From Dyella dinghuensis (lineage in GTDB: Bacteria; Pseudomonadota; Gammaproteobacteria; Xanthomonadales; Rhodanobacteraceae): a stretch of 64,000 nt of DNA. Positions 8,403 to 17,549 of the stretch are shown here, one piece after another; positions within the stretch are counted from its first letter, which is position 1; the number at the start of each line of letters is the position of its first letter. The stretch spans positions 558,001 through 622,000 of the forward strand of contig NZ_RYZR01000005.1 of NCBI RefSeq assembly GCF_003977615.1, in the 5' to 3' direction. The position numbers and the translations under genes are program-made. The notes beneath the pieces were generated by a model. It was not told the origin of the DNA, did no database searches, and was given only the letters and a program-made list of their open reading frames with translations.

Positions 8403-10190
8403 GTGTCTGATATCGAAAGCAAAGATTCTTCCGACGCTAATAGCGCCGACAACAAACCTGCGAGCGATACGCCGCGCACTCGTGCGCCGCGCCGTTCCGC
8501 TGCCGCGATGGCGGAGGCTCGCGCCGAAAAGGCCGCGCCGCCGGCACCGCCGCCAACACCTCCGCCCGCCGCCGAGACGCATCACTACGACGCGCCGACG
8601 CCAACGGTGTCCAACGATGCTCCGCGTTACAACAACGGCGAAAGCCAGGAAGCGCGCGGCAACGAAGGTGGCCAGAACCAGAACGGTCAAGGCAACCCGA
8701 ACAGTGGCCAGCCGCAGCAACAGGGCGGTCAGAGTCAGGGGCAAGGCCAGGGCCAGGCCTACAACAATGATCGCCGCAATGATCGCAACAACGATCGCAA
8801 TCGCCGCCGTCGCCACGAGCGCGGCAATCGTCCGCAGCAAGGTAACGGCCCGGGCGCCCCGCCGCGCAACAATCCGCACGGTCTGCCGGTGGATGACGAG
8901 AACGCCGACATCGGCAGCAACGATCGGGTCATCAATCTCACCGAGCTGAAGCGCAAGAACGCGATTCAGCTGCTGGAGTTCGCCGAATCGCTCGGCCTTC
9001 AGGAAGGCGTTGCACGTCAGCGTCGCCAAGATGTGATCTTCAACGTCCTCAAGGCCCACGCCCGCTCCGGCGGCGGCATCTGGGCCGAAGGCGTGCTGGA
9101 AATCCTGCAGGACGGCTTCGGCTTCCTGCGTTCGGCCGATGAGTCCTACCTCGCCGGCCCGGATGACATCTACGTCTCGCCCAGCCAGATCCGCCGCTTC
9201 AACCTGCGCACCGGCGACTACATCACCGGACGCGTGCGTCACCCGAAGGAAGGCGAGCGCTACTTCGCGCTGCTGAAGGTCGACGACATCAACGGCGATC
9301 CGCCGGAAGCATCGAAGAACAAGATGCTGTTCGAGAACCTGACGCCGCTGTTCCCGCGTAAGGCGTTCAAGCTGGAACGCGGCAATGGCTCGAGCGAAGA
9401 CATCACCGGACGCATCCTGGATCTCGTCGCGCCGATCGGCCGCGGCCAGCGCGGCCTGATCGTCTCGCAGCCGAAATCCGGTAAGACGATGATGCTGCAG
9501 AACATCGCGCAGGCCATCACGTACAACCATCCCGATGCGCACCTGATCATGCTGTTGATCGACGAGCGCCCGGAAGAAGTGACGGAAATCGCCCGCACCG
9601 TTCGCGCCGAAGTGATCAGCTCCACCTTCGACGAACCCGCCGTGCGTCACGTGCAGGTTGCCGAAATGGTGATCGAGCGTGCGAAGCGCCTGGTCGAACA
9701 CAAGAAAGACGTGGTGATTCTGCTCGACTCCATCACGCGTCTGGCTCGCGCCTACAACACCGTGGTACCGAGCTCCGGCAAGGTGCTCACCGGTGGCGTG
9801 GATGCGAACGCGCTGCAACGCCCGAAGCGCTTCTTCGGCGCAGCACGTAACGTGGAAGAAGGCGGTTCGCTCACCATCATCGCCACCGCGCTGATCGAAA
9901 CCGGCAGCAAGATGGACGAGGTGATCTACGAAGAGTTCAAGGGCACCGGCAACATGGAAGTGCACCTGTCTCGCCGCATCTCCGAAAAGCGCGTGTACCC
10001 GGCGATCGACATCAACCGCTCCGGCACACGCCGCGAAGATCTGCTGATCGATCCGGACCTGCTCGCCAAGATCTGGATTCTGCGCAAGCTGCTGCACCCG
10101 ATGGACGAGCTTGCCGCGATGGAATTCATGCTCGACAAGATGAAGAACACCAAGTCCAACGACGAGTTCTTCAATTCGATGAAACGCTGA
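8403..10190 (+). CDS. rho: Transcription termination factor Rho with long low-complexity N-terminal extension
   Basis: About 595 aa, compared with about 420 in E. coli. GTG at 8403 is preferred over TTG at 8397 because TGAGG sits seven bases before it. Residues 1 to about 175 are low complexity: Ala/Pro-rich, then Gln/Gly/Asn-rich ([20 protein letters not shown]), then Arg/Asn/Asp-rich. The conserved body follows: an N-terminal helix bundle beginning [10 protein letters not shown], the RNA-binding OB fold with GFGFLR, the Walker A loop SQPKSGKT, Walker [17 protein letters not shown], and the R-loop region. Rho is a hexameric ATP-driven RNA translocase that ends transcription of untranslated RNA. 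The extension could bind RNA or drive condensation. A terminator follows at 10216. Confidence 0.97.
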   Translation: MSDIESKDSSDANSADNKPASDTPRTRAPRRSAAAMAEARAEKAAPPAPPPTPPPAAETHHYDAPTPTVSNDAPRYNNGESQEARGNEGGQNQNGQGNPNSGQPQQQGGQSQGQGQGQAYNNDRRNDRNNDRNRRRRHERGNRPQQGNGPGAPPRNNPHGLPVDDENADIGSNDRVINLTELKRKNAIQLLEFAESLGLQEGVARQRRQDVIFNVLKAHARSGGGIWAEGVLEILQDGFGFLRSADESYLAGPDDIYVSPSQIRRFNLRTGDYITGRVRHPKEGERYFALLKVDDINGDPPEASKNKMLFENLTPLFPRKAFKLERGNGSSEDITGRILDLVAPIGRGQRGLIVSQPKSGKTMMLQNIAQAITYNHPDAHLIMLLIDERPEEVTEIARTVRAEVISSTFDEPAVRHVQVAEMVIERAKRLVEHKKDVVILLDSITRLARAYNTVVPSSGKVLTGGVDANALQRPKRFFGAARNVEEGGSLTIIATALIETGSKMDEVIYEEFKGTGNMEVHLSRRISEKRVYPAIDINRSGTRREDLLIDPDLLAKIWILRKLLHPMDELAAMEFMLDKMKNTKSNDEFFNSMKR

Positions 10191-10215
10191 TCGAACACTG
10201 CAAAGCACGATCGAA

Positions 10216-10240
10216 AAGGCCACCTCACGGTGGCCTTTTT
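10216..10240 (+). terminator. Rho-independent terminator of rho
   Basis: AAGGCCACC (10216-10224), loop TCAC, and GGTGGCCTT (10229-10237) form a 9-bp stem ending in a run of five T (10236-10240). It lies 26 bases after the rho stop. Confidence 0.88.
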
Positions 10241-10287
10241 GTTGTGCTCTTGCTGCGACGGCAGAAAAAAATACGCAAAAATTACTC

Positions 10288-10307
10288 GAAACTTACGGCA
10301 AAGTTTC
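10288..10307. promoter_or_regulatory. Short inverted repeat upstream of a two-component operon
   Basis: GAAACTT (10288-10294), six bases, AAGTTTC (10301-10307). It lies 83 bases before the response-regulator gene at 10390 in an AT-rich stretch, which fits an operator or promoter-proximal site. The binding protein is unknown; autoregulation by the downstream regulator is one possibility. Confidence 0.3.
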
Positions 10308-10389
10308 ATAACTTCGTCAACTGTCAAAACCCAGCGTACAAAGCGTTATTAGCTGTTACGATCTTGCGACTTCCCAGCCTTCGTGTCGT

Positions 10390-11055
10390 ATGCGCATTCT
10401 GCTAGTTGAAGACGATCCCCTGGTTTCCGACGCCATCGTGCGCGGCCTTGCCACTGCCGGTTATGTAGTCGATGCGGTTGGCGATGCCGAATCCGTGCAA
10501 GGGCGCCTGGACACGACTCACTACGATCTGGCCATCGTCGATCTGGGCCTTCCCGGCGAAGACGGCTTTACGCTTGTGCGCCGTTTGCGCCGCGACGGCA
10601 GTTCGCTGCCGCTGCTGATCGTGACCGCGCGCGACGGGCTGGACGACCGCGTCAACGCGCTGGATCTGGGCGCCGACGACTATCTGGTCAAACCCTTCGC
10701 CCTGCCCGAGCTGGCCGCGCGCTGCCGCGCCCTGATCCGGCGCGCCACCGCCGCCACGGCCAACGAGATGGTGGTCGGCCGCCTGCGCATCGATCTGGCC
10801 GGTCGCCGCGCGATCGACGATACCGGCCGCGTACTCGAGCTCACCCGCCGCGAATGGTCGATCCTGGAGTGCCTGGCGCACCACAGCGGCCGCGTGGTCA
10901 GCAAAGAGCGCCTGATCCAGGCCATCGTCAGTTGGGACGAGGAAATTTCCGGTAACGCCATCGAGGTGCACGTTTCGCGTTTACGCGCGAAACTGGGCGA
11001 CGCAGCCACGGTCCGCGGCATTCGCGGACTGGGTTATCGCCTCGATGACGCCTAA
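10390..11055 (+). CDS. OmpR-family response regulator (TctD/QseB-like)
   Basis: 221 aa. The receiver domain has E7-D8-D9, phospho-acceptor D51 (IVDLGLPGEDG), the TARD switch segment and the lysine of LVKPF. The winged-helix output domain (about 125-221) includes LTRREWSILECL and ends GIRGLGYRL. It should act as a DNA-binding transcription factor switched by the kinase encoded three bases downstream (11059-12564). The layout and the kinase type resemble TctDE and QseBC systems. Regulon unknown; neither neighbour, rho nor gshA, is an obvious target. Confidence 0.93.
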   Translation: MRILLVEDDPLVSDAIVRGLATAGYVVDAVGDAESVQGRLDTTHYDLAIVDLGLPGEDGFTLVRRLRRDGSSLPLLIVTARDGLDDRVNALDLGADDYLVKPFALPELAARCRALIRRATAATANEMVVGRLRIDLAGRRAIDDTGRVLELTRREWSILECLAHHSGRVVSKERLIQAIVSWDEEISGNAIEVHVSRLRAKLGDAATVRGIRGLGYRLDDA

Positions 11056-11058
11056 GTA

Positions 11059-12564
11059 ATGACAGAAAGCCCGAAGCTCAAACGCGCCCCCAGTATTCGC
11101 GGCCGATTGTTCGGCTATCTGCTGCTACCGTTGGCGGCGTTGATGTCGCTCGCCTTTTGGGCCGATCACCGCACCTTCGTCACGCCGATGTACGACACCT
11201 TCGACCGCGCGCTTTCGCGTGCGGCGATCGCCATTGCTGCACAAGTGCATCAAGGCAACGACGGCACGCTGTATGTGGAGGGACCGGACCCGGGCACCCT
11301 TCACATGCATCCGCCTTCCGGAGCGCACCTCGGGCCACCGCCGCCGCCCGACGGAGACATCACCGATCGGCACGATTCATCGCTGCGCTTCGAACCTGAC
11401 AACCGGCCGCTGGCCTGGATGCGACTGTATCCAGGCGCACGAGAAACCCTTCTCTATCGCGTCAGCCTTCCAGACGGCCATACGATTGCCGGTGACGATG
11501 GCTTGCCGATCGCGGACGGTCATGAGTCCGACAACGTCGGCTATGAAAACGCAACCTATAAAGACGTGTACTTGCGTGTCGCCACGTACCACACTTCGGT
11601 AGGCGATACGCCAGTGCTGGTGACGGTTGGCGAAAACGTGCACCACCGCGACATCGTCGTGCGCCGCCTGGACAGCATCATCGGCGTCAGCGATGGCATC
11701 CAGTTGTTGCTCGTGCTGGTGTTGACGCTGTTCGGCATTACCGTTGCCTTGCGCCCCATCAACAAGTTGCGCGAGCAGATCGCCAAACAGGAACCGCAAT
11801 CGCTGCAACCGCTCATGTTGGAACCGGTGCCCGGTGAAGTGCGTCCGCTGGTGGAATCGCTCAATACCATGCTGATGACCGTGCGTGACGCAACGCTCGC
11901 ACAACAGCATTTTTTGACCAACGCAGCGCATCAGTTGCGTACGCCATTGACCGGATTGAAAGCGCAGCTGGAAGTGCTTGCCGATGAAACGCAAGATACC
12001 GCGCAACAAGAGCGCATCACGCGACTGCAAGGCAGCGTGGATCGTCTCGCGCACACCGCCAATCAGCTGCTCGCGCTCGCACGCGCCGAACCGTCCTCGC
12101 ATGGTCCGAGCGATTTCGTTTCGATCCAGATCGACGCACTGGTCGGCGCCGTTATCGGTTCCATGCTCGATCGCGCACTGGCGCGCGGCATCGACCTGGG
12201 CGCCGAATGCGAACCGCTGCAGGTACATGGCGTTTACTGGCTGTTGCATGAGCTTTTGATCAACCTGCTTGACAACGCCATCCGTCATACGCCCGATGGC
12301 GGCAACATCACCATTCGCTGCGGTCGCCAGAACGGCATGCCGTATCTTGAAGTCGAAGACAGCGGCCCGGGTATTGCCCACGCCGAACGCGAACGCGTAC
12401 GCGAACGTTTTTATCGCGCCGCCGGCAGCGACGGCCAAAGCAGCGGCCTGGGCTTGGCCATCGTCGAGGAAATCGCGCGTAGCCATCGCGCGCACTTCAA
12501 AATCCTGGATGCACTGGAAGGGACAGGTGCGCGCATGCGTATCGAATTCCCCAGCCATGGCTAA
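11059..12564 (+). CDS. Sensor histidine kinase with His/Pro-rich periplasmic insert (TctE/QseC-like)
   Basis: 501 aa. TM1 lies at about 17-36, the periplasmic sensor at about 37-210 and TM2 at about 211-232. The H-box is LTNAAHQLRTPLTGL with H291. The N-box is INLLDNAIRHTP, followed by the G-boxes DSGPGI and GLGLAIV. The sensor resembles the TctE N-terminal type. It holds an unusual stretch at about 81-106 with H82, H84, H90 and H105 and five Pro in a row, which could bind a metal ion. It autophosphorylates and hands phosphate to the regulator encoded directly upstream. Substrate or signal is not known; metal sensing is only an inference from the histidines. Confidence 0.92.
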   Translation: MTESPKLKRAPSIRGRLFGYLLLPLAALMSLAFWADHRTFVTPMYDTFDRALSRAAIAIAAQVHQGNDGTLYVEGPDPGTLHMHPPSGAHLGPPPPPDGDITDRHDSSLRFEPDNRPLAWMRLYPGARETLLYRVSLPDGHTIAGDDGLPIADGHESDNVGYENATYKDVYLRVATYHTSVGDTPVLVTVGENVHHRDIVVRRLDSIIGVSDGIQLLLVLVLTLFGITVALRPINKLREQIAKQEPQSLQPLMLEPVPGEVRPLVESLNTMLMTVRDATLAQQHFLTNAAHQLRTPLTGLKAQLEVLADETQDTAQQERITRLQGSVDRLAHTANQLLALARAEPSSHGPSDFVSIQIDALVGAVIGSMLDRALARGIDLGAECEPLQVHGVYWLLHELLINLLDNAIRHTPDGGNITIRCGRQNGMPYLEVEDSGPGIAHAERERVRERFYRAAGSDGQSSGLGLAIVEEIARSHRAHFKILDALEGTGARMRIEFPSHG

Positions 12565-12733
12565 GGTCATCTTCAAATCCGCCTGACGCCGTATCAATCT
12601 TACGGAGTCCCGTCACAAGAGGGTCAGGGCCTGACACGTCCGCCAGTACGGTGGATATCCTTGTAGCTGTACTGTCAGGTACAATTTTTTTCGCTCTCCC
12701 CCTTTTTGCGACGGCGTAGCGCCTCCATAGTCG

Positions 12734-14128
12734 GTGGCTACTCCCTCGAAGGCTCGCCCCGTGTCCATACCCAGTGCCGTCAAAAGCACCCCCATCCACG
12801 GCCGTCAGCAGTTGATCGATTACCTCGCCGCCGGTGAAAAGCCGCGCGAAGCGTGGCGAATCGGCACCGAGCACGAGAAATTCGGCTTCCGCAACGACGA
12901 CCTCCGCCCGCCGACGTTCGAAGGCGATCGCGGCATCAGGGCGCTGCTCGAAGGCATTGCCTCGCGCTACGGCTGGGAGATCGCGCGCGAGGGCGAAACG
13001 CCGGTTGCGCTGATCCGCGACAAAGCCAACATCACGCTAGAGCCGGCCGGCCAGCTGGAGCTTTCCGGCGCACCGCTGGAAACCATCCACCAGACCTGTT
13101 GCGAAGTGAACAGCCATCTGGAAGAAGTGCGTTCCGTGGCAGATGAACTGGGCCTTGGCTTCCTCGGCATGGGTTTCCAGCCGAAGTGGGCGCGCAGTGA
13201 TATGCCGTGGATGCCCAAGGGCCGCTACAAGATCATGCGCGAATACATGCCCAAGGTCGGCTCGCTCGGCCTGGACATGATGACGCGCACCTGCACCGTG
13301 CAGGTGAATCTCGATTTCTCCAGCGAAGCGGACATGGTGCGCAAATTCCGCACCAGCCTCGCGCTGCAACCGATTGCCACGGCGTTGTTCGCCGATTCGC
13401 CGTTCACCGAAGGCAAGCCCAACGGTTATCAGTCGTATCGCTCGCACGTGTGGACGGATACCGATCCGAACCGCACCGGCATGCTCGATTTCGTCTTCGA
13501 CGACGGCTTCAGCTACGAACGCTACGTCGATTACATGCTCGATGTGCCGATGTATTTCAGCTATCAGAACGGCCACTACATCGATCTGGCCGGGCAGGAT
13601 TTCAAACGCTTCATGGGCGGCACGCTCGATGCGGTGCCCGGCACGCGCGCGACGATGAAAGACTGGGCGGACCATCTCACCACCGCTTTCCCGGAAGTTC
13701 GCCTCAAGCAATATCTGGAAATGCGCGGCGCCGATGGCGGCCCGTGGAATCGCCTGTGTGCATTGCCGGCGCTGTGGGTGGGTCTGCTTTACGACGACGA
13801 TGCGCTATATGCCGCGTGGGAATTGGCGAACACACTTACCCGCGAAGAACGTCACGCTCTGCGCGATGGCGTGCCCAAGCATGCGATGAAACTTCCGTTC
13901 CGCAACGGCACCGTGCGTGATCTTGCGCGCGAAGTGCTGGAAATTGCCGGACATGGACTCAAGCGCCGCAATCGCCTCAATCGCAACGGCGCGGATGAAA
14001 GCATCTTCCTTGAGCCGCTGATCGAGATTGTCGAGGCCAACCAGACGCCCGCGGAACGCAAGCTTGAGTTGTTCCATGGCGAATGGAACGGCAGCGTCGA
14101 TCCGGTGTTCAAGGAATTCGCGTATTGA
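12734..14128 (+). CDS. gshA: Glutamate-cysteine ligase, plant/proteobacterial type
   Basis: 464 aa. It makes gamma-glutamylcysteine from Glu, Cys and ATP, the first and limiting step of glutathione synthesis. It has the plant-type family hallmarks, including the [10 protein letters not shown] segment and a C-terminal half with [19 protein letters not shown]. This is the class found in alphaproteobacteria, xanthomonads and plants, not the E. coli GshA type. Start is GTG at 12734; a second GTG at 12761 is possible. Upstream are a TACAAT hexamer (12680-12685) that could be a -10 and a 13-base palindrome GTCAGG-G-CCTGAC (12623-12635), with a further GTCAGG copy abutting the -10. The exporter gene overlaps its stop. 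Confidence 0.95.
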   Translation: MATPSKARPVSIPSAVKSTPIHGRQQLIDYLAAGEKPREAWRIGTEHEKFGFRNDDLRPPTFEGDRGIRALLEGIASRYGWEIAREGETPVALIRDKANITLEPAGQLELSGAPLETIHQTCCEVNSHLEEVRSVADELGLGFLGMGFQPKWARSDMPWMPKGRYKIMREYMPKVGSLGLDMMTRTCTVQVNLDFSSEADMVRKFRTSLALQPIATALFADSPFTEGKPNGYQSYRSHVWTDTDPNRTGMLDFVFDDGFSYERYVDYMLDVPMYFSYQNGHYIDLAGQDFKRFMGGTLDAVPGTRATMKDWADHLTTAFPEVRLKQYLEMRGADGGPWNRLCALPALWVGLLYDDDALYAAWELANTLTREERHALRDGVPKHAMKLPFRNGTVRDLAREVLEIAGHGLKRRNRLNRNGADESIFLEPLIEIVEANQTPAERKLELFHGEWNGSVDPVFKEFAY

Positions 14129-14763
14129 TCGCGGCTAGTTCAGCCCATGCGCCGTTTCTGGCAGGGCTGCTGCTTGGTGCGTCGCTGATCGTTGCCATTG
14201 GTGCGCAGAACGCATTCGTTCTGCGCCAGGGCTTGTTGCAAATCCATCGTTTTCCAGTCGCGCTGTTCTGCGCGCTATCGGATGCGGTGCTGATTGCCGC
14301 AGGTGTCGGCGGCCTCGGCATCGCAGTGGGTCAGCATCCGCGTTTGCTCGCGCTGATTGCGTGCATCGGCGCGCTCGTACTGATGTGGTACGGCGCGCAG
14401 GCATTTCGACGCGCCATGCATCCCAAGGTACTCACCGCCGATACGCACAGCGCATCCGCCAGCGTGTGGAAAGTGCTTGCTGCCTGCGCGGGATTCACCT
14501 GGCTCAATCCGCACGTCTATCTCGACACGGTCCTGCTGATTGGCAGTCTTGCCTCGGCGTGGCCATCGCCATGGCCACGCACGTTGTTTGCCGTCGGCGC
14601 CGCAACATCTTCGTTTATCTGGTTCTTCTCGCTCGCTTACGGTGCGCGATTGCTCGCGCCACTGTTTCGCAAACCGATGGCGTGGCGCGTGCTTGATGTG
14701 CTGATTGCACTGGTGATGTGGACCATCGCCATCAAGCTGCTGCTTTCGTTCATCGTGCACTGA
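14125..14763 (+). CDS. LysE/ArgO-family amino-acid exporter
   Basis: About 212 aa from the TTG at 14125, which overlaps the gshA stop and has AAGGA nine bases upstream; an ATG at 14083 would add 14 hydrophilic residues. It has six predicted membrane segments and the family signature [12 protein letters not shown] near the N-terminus. The second half carries [12 protein letters not shown], typical of ArgO and LysE, which export arginine or lysine with proton antiport. Coupling with gshA is positional only. Substrate not proven; basic amino acids are most likely. Confidence 0.9.
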   Translation: MIAASSAHAPFLAGLLLGASLIVAIGAQNAFVLRQGLLQIHRFPVALFCALSDAVLIAAGVGGLGIAVGQHPRLLALIACIGALVLMWYGAQAFRRAMHPKVLTADTHSASASVWKVLAACAGFTWLNPHVYLDTVLLIGSLASAWPSPWPRTLFAVGAATSSFIWFFSLAYGARLLAPLFRKPMAWRVLDVLIALVMWTIAIKLLLSFIVH

Positions 14764-15231
14764 TCAATCGAACGTACGGATGCGCAGCCAGCGCGCCAGC
14801 AACGTATCGAGACTTGCCTTGCCCGGTCCTGCCATCAGGAACCAGAAGAAGATCAACGAGTACACCACTTCGTCGGCTTCGACGTAATCGTCCAGCCCCA
14901 TCAGATTGCTCGACACGACAAGTGTCACCGCGACAATCATGTTGATGATCATGGGAACGGTCACCAGCCGTGTGAACAAGCCCAGCATCAGCAAGAGTCC
15001 GCCTACCAATTCCGTCCACGCCGAAAGCGCTGCACTGAATGCCGGGTGCGGAATGCCCCAACCGACAAAGCGCTGCGTGAAACCTTCCAGGTTATGGACC
15101 TTGGCGATGCCGGTTTCCAGCCAGAAGTAACCGAACACCAGTCGCACCACCAGCGGCCCCAGCCAGCGCCATCGATGAAGCAAAGCCAGTGCCCATGAAG
15201 CTTTCGTCGCGATAAACGTCTGCATCGTCAT
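14764..15231 (-). CDS. DoxX-family membrane protein (possible BufD partner of the bufferin locus)
   Basis: 155 aa with four predicted transmembrane helices (about 25-45, 60-85, 90-110 and 120-140). It carries the DoxX/MauE-like signature GYFWLETGIAKVHNLEGF near helix 1, and belongs to the DoxX/SURF4 family of small redox-linked membrane proteins. It is divergently transcribed from the BufA-BufB-BufC operon (15509-17468), separated by 277 bases. In many bufferin loci a DoxX protein (BufD) accompanies bufABC, usually in the same operon, so this is a plausible BufD in an unusual orientation. It is convergent with the exporter gene and abuts its stop codon. Confidence 0.85.
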   Translation of the reverse strand: MTMQTFIATKASWALALLHRWRWLGPLVVRLVFGYFWLETGIAKVHNLEGFTQRFVGWGIPHPAFSAALSAWTELVGGLLLMLGLFTRLVTVPMIINMIVAVTLVVSSNLMGLDDYVEADEVVYSLIFFWFLMAGPGKASLDTLLARWLRIRTFD

Positions 15232-15508
15232 GTTTCCTTAAATGAAGTAAGCGCATGATGCGTCCGCCCGCAGGTGCGTGCCATGTTCCGGCGTCCAGGC
15301 TTTCTAGCCCTGGGTCCAGCGATGGTGGCACTCGATGCAGACTGGACGATCGGGCATAAAAGAGGGATGGACGGAGGCAGTCGTAGGCTGCCCGCTTCAA
15401 GACAATTGACACTGTCGAGACCACTTCGCAGCCTTTACGCGCAGCGGCCGAGACAACTCCCCATTTTTGCCGCACTGCGGCGAACAAAACTTCTCAACGG
15501 AGCCAACT
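15232..15508. promoter_or_regulatory. Divergent control region between doxX and the bufferin operon
   Basis: 277 bases with no gene. It contains TTGACA at 15406-15411, but a convincing -10 at the right spacing is not evident. An imperfect hairpin (CCAGGCT...AGCCCTGG, about 15296-15316) lies nearer the doxX side. CGGAG lies just before the bufA ATG as Shine-Dalgarno. In Caulobacter, bufferin operons are under ECF sigma control; I could not find an unambiguous ECF promoter here. Confidence 0.4.
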
Positions 15509-15778
15509 ATGAAGATCAAGACAGTCAACGCCAGCGCTATGGCCGTGATGGTGGCCGGTCTGTTCGCCGCCGCAGCGGTCAACGCCGCACCGGTCGGTGC
15601 GCCCGCGGGCGATCAGGCCATGGTCAAGTGCGTCAACTCGTCGTCGTGTAAGGGCCAGGGCGCATGCAAGCAGGCGTCGAACTCCTGCAAGGGTCAGAAC
15701 TCGTGCAAGGGCCAGGGCTTCACGATGCAGAAGTCGCAGGCTGATTGCACCGCAGCACAGGCTGCTGTGAAGAAGTGA
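15509..15778 (+). CDS. bufA2: BufA2-like bufferin precursor (Cys-rich secreted RiPP)
   Basis: 89 aa. A Sec signal peptide (about 1-26, ending VNA) is followed by a core with six cysteines in the pattern KCVNSSSCKGQGACKQASN, then two CKGQ repeats (SCKGQNSCKGQGF) and a last Cys near the end. This spacing and the CKGQ repeats match BufA2-family bufferins. Bufferins are periplasmic peptides whose Cys residues are modified by the BufB-BufC enzyme so that they bind copper and protect the cell from it. Start ATG 15509 is chosen because the signal peptide begins there. The operon continues with bufB and bufC. Only one precursor is seen, whereas some loci carry two. Confidence 0.88.
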   Translation: MKIKTVNASAMAVMVAGLFAAAAVNAAPVGAPAGDQAMVKCVNSSSCKGQGACKQASNSCKGQNSCKGQGFTMQKSQADCTAAQAAVKK

Positions 15779-15840
15779 TCGACCCGGCGGGGCTCGTCAG
15801 CCACGCGAGCCCCGCCTACCTCTCCGACAAAACGATTGCC

Positions 15841-16692
15841 ATGACACCCGCCACATCGTCTCAGCCACTGCCCTACCTTGGTTACGGACTGGGCCTGCGC
15901 GTGGATCATTACGAAGCGCTGCTGGCCAATCCGGGGAACGTCGAGTGGCTGGAAGTCGTTTCGGAAAATTACATGGTGGATGGCGGTCTGCCGCTCGTAT
16001 GGCTTGACCGCTTTCGCGAACGTTTTCCGTTGGTCATGCACGGCGTGTCGCTATCCATTGGCAGCACCGATCCCCTGGATGAAGATTACCTAGCGCGGCT
16101 CGCTGCATTGGCAAAGCGCGTCGAGCCCGCATGGGTGTCCGACCATCTTTGCTGGACCGGCGTGCAAGGCATCAATCTGCATGACCTCATGCCGCTGCCA
16201 TACACCGAAGAAGCACTCGATCACGTCGTCAGCCGCGTGTTGCGCGTGCAAGACACGCTCAAGCGCCGCATCCTGCTGGAAAACGTATCCAGTTACGTCA
16301 GCTTCGCCGATTCGCAGCTGACTGAGTGGGAATTTCTCGCCGCAGTTGCAGAACGCGCCGATTGCCTGATTTTGCTGGACGTCAACAACGTGCACGTCAG
16401 TGCGCAGAACCACGGTTTCTCATCGCTGGATTACCTGCGTGGCATTCCCGCCTCGCGCGTCCAGCAATTTCATCTCGCCGGTTTTGAGCAAGGCGAGCAT
16501 CTCATCATCGATACACACGATGCGCCGGTATCGAATGCGGTGTGGGATCTCTACATCGAAGCCGTACGCCGCTTCGGCCGCGTGTCGACCATGATCGAGC
16601 GCGATGACAATTTCCCGCCGCTTTTCGAATTGATGGCCGAACTCGACCACGCGCGCACGCTGGCCGAACCGCTGTTGCAGGATGCCGCATGA
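15841..16692 (+). CDS. bufB: BufB-family multinuclear iron RiPP-modifying oxygenase (DUF692)
   Basis: 283 aa, a TIM-barrel DUF692/MNIO protein. Conserved stretches include LGYGLGLRVDHYEALL (about 9-24), LEVVSENYM, the metal-site His in VMHGVSLSIGS, WVSDHLCW, LLENVSSYV, LLDVNNVHVSAQNHG and the C-terminal MIERDDNFP. MNIO enzymes bind two or three iron ions and convert Cys residues of a precursor peptide, for example to 5-thiooxazoles in bufferins. It follows the precursor gene by 62 bases and overlaps bufC by four bases. The expected substrate is the Cys-rich peptide encoded just upstream, with BufC supplying precursor recognition. Confidence 0.92.
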   Translation: MTPATSSQPLPYLGYGLGLRVDHYEALLANPGNVEWLEVVSENYMVDGGLPLVWLDRFRERFPLVMHGVSLSIGSTDPLDEDYLARLAALAKRVEPAWVSDHLCWTGVQGINLHDLMPLPYTEEALDHVVSRVLRVQDTLKRRILLENVSSYVSFADSQLTEWEFLAAVAERADCLILLDVNNVHVSAQNHGFSSLDYLRGIPASRVQQFHLAGFEQGEHLIIDTHDAPVSNAVWDLYIEAVRRFGRVSTMIERDDNFPPLFELMAELDHARTLAEPLLQDAA

Positions 16693-17468
16693 GCTCGCTG
16701 CAAACCATTCAAGAGCAGATGCTGCAAGCGGTGCTCGCGGAACGCGCGGCGAAACTCCGCAGCATTCGCAGCGACGACATCGCCGGCGCCGAGGATCGGC
16801 TTTCGATTTATCATCACGGCTATCGTGTGCGCCTCCGCGACGCACTGAAGAATGAATTCACCGGCCTGCAATGCATGGCTGGCCGGCGGTTCCATGCGTT
16901 GCTCGACACCTACGTCAAGGCGCACCCGTCGGAGCACTACAACATCCGCTGGTACGGTGCCGACCTGCCATCGTTTCTCGATGAAACCCAACCCTGGTGC
17001 GACGAACCTCAACTCGCCGAGATGGCCTATGTCGACTGGGCGGTTTCTACCGCGTTCGATGCCGAGGACGAACGCAGCATGGGCATGGCCGATCTATCGG
17101 CCGTACCAGCGCATGCGTGGGCCAACCTGCGGCTGAGCATGCAGAAACATCTGCGCGTACTCACCGTCACACACAACGTCGATGCGTTTCGGCGCGCTGC
17201 AGACAGTGGCGCCAAACGCCCTCACCTGCGCCGTTTTGTGCACGCACGCCGGATTCTCGTGTGGCGCAAAGAGACAACCATTCACTACCGCACACTGGAT
17301 CGCGATGAGTGGCCTGTGCTGAACGCGGCACTCGGGGGCGAAACGTTCGCGGCGATGTGCGAACGGCTGGCCGACCATCACGACGAGTCAACCGCCATGT
17401 CACGCATGGTCCAACTGCTGCAAAGGTGGCTGGAGACGGGGCTGATCCAAGGCTGGACAACGGACTGA
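16689..17468 (+). CDS. bufC: BufC-family RiPP recognition protein (DUF2063)
   Basis: 259 aa. The N-terminal DUF2063 region (about 1-95) contains DRLSIYHHGYRVRLRDALKN, the family hallmark; the C-terminal half is a less conserved domain that probably binds precursor or partner. BufC-type proteins form a complex with the DUF692 enzyme and deliver the precursor peptide. The ATGA overlap with bufB implies a fixed ratio of the two proteins. It is the last gene of the buf operon; an AraC-type regulator follows after about 80 bases. Confidence 0.9.
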   Translation: MSSLQTIQEQMLQAVLAERAAKLRSIRSDDIAGAEDRLSIYHHGYRVRLRDALKNEFTGLQCMAGRRFHALLDTYVKAHPSEHYNIRWYGADLPSFLDETQPWCDEPQLAEMAYVDWAVSTAFDAEDERSMGMADLSAVPAHAWANLRLSMQKHLRVLTVTHNVDAFRRAADSGAKRPHLRRFVHARRILVWRKETTIHYRTLDRDEWPVLNAALGGETFAAMCERLADHHDESTAMSRMVQLLQRWLETGLIQGWTTD

Positions 17469-17549
17469 CCCATTCCGGGGCACCCCGTGTAACCGGCCCG
17501 CACTTCCGGCGAAGTAAGTCTTAGAGACCCCGCCACGGAAGCGTTGCCC

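Noticed and set aside
8280-10223. Long open frame (647 codons) on the minus strand opposite rho
   Set aside because: It mirrors the rho codons in GC-rich DNA and has no domain, no ribosome site and biased His/Arg/Val composition; rho is certain on the other strand.
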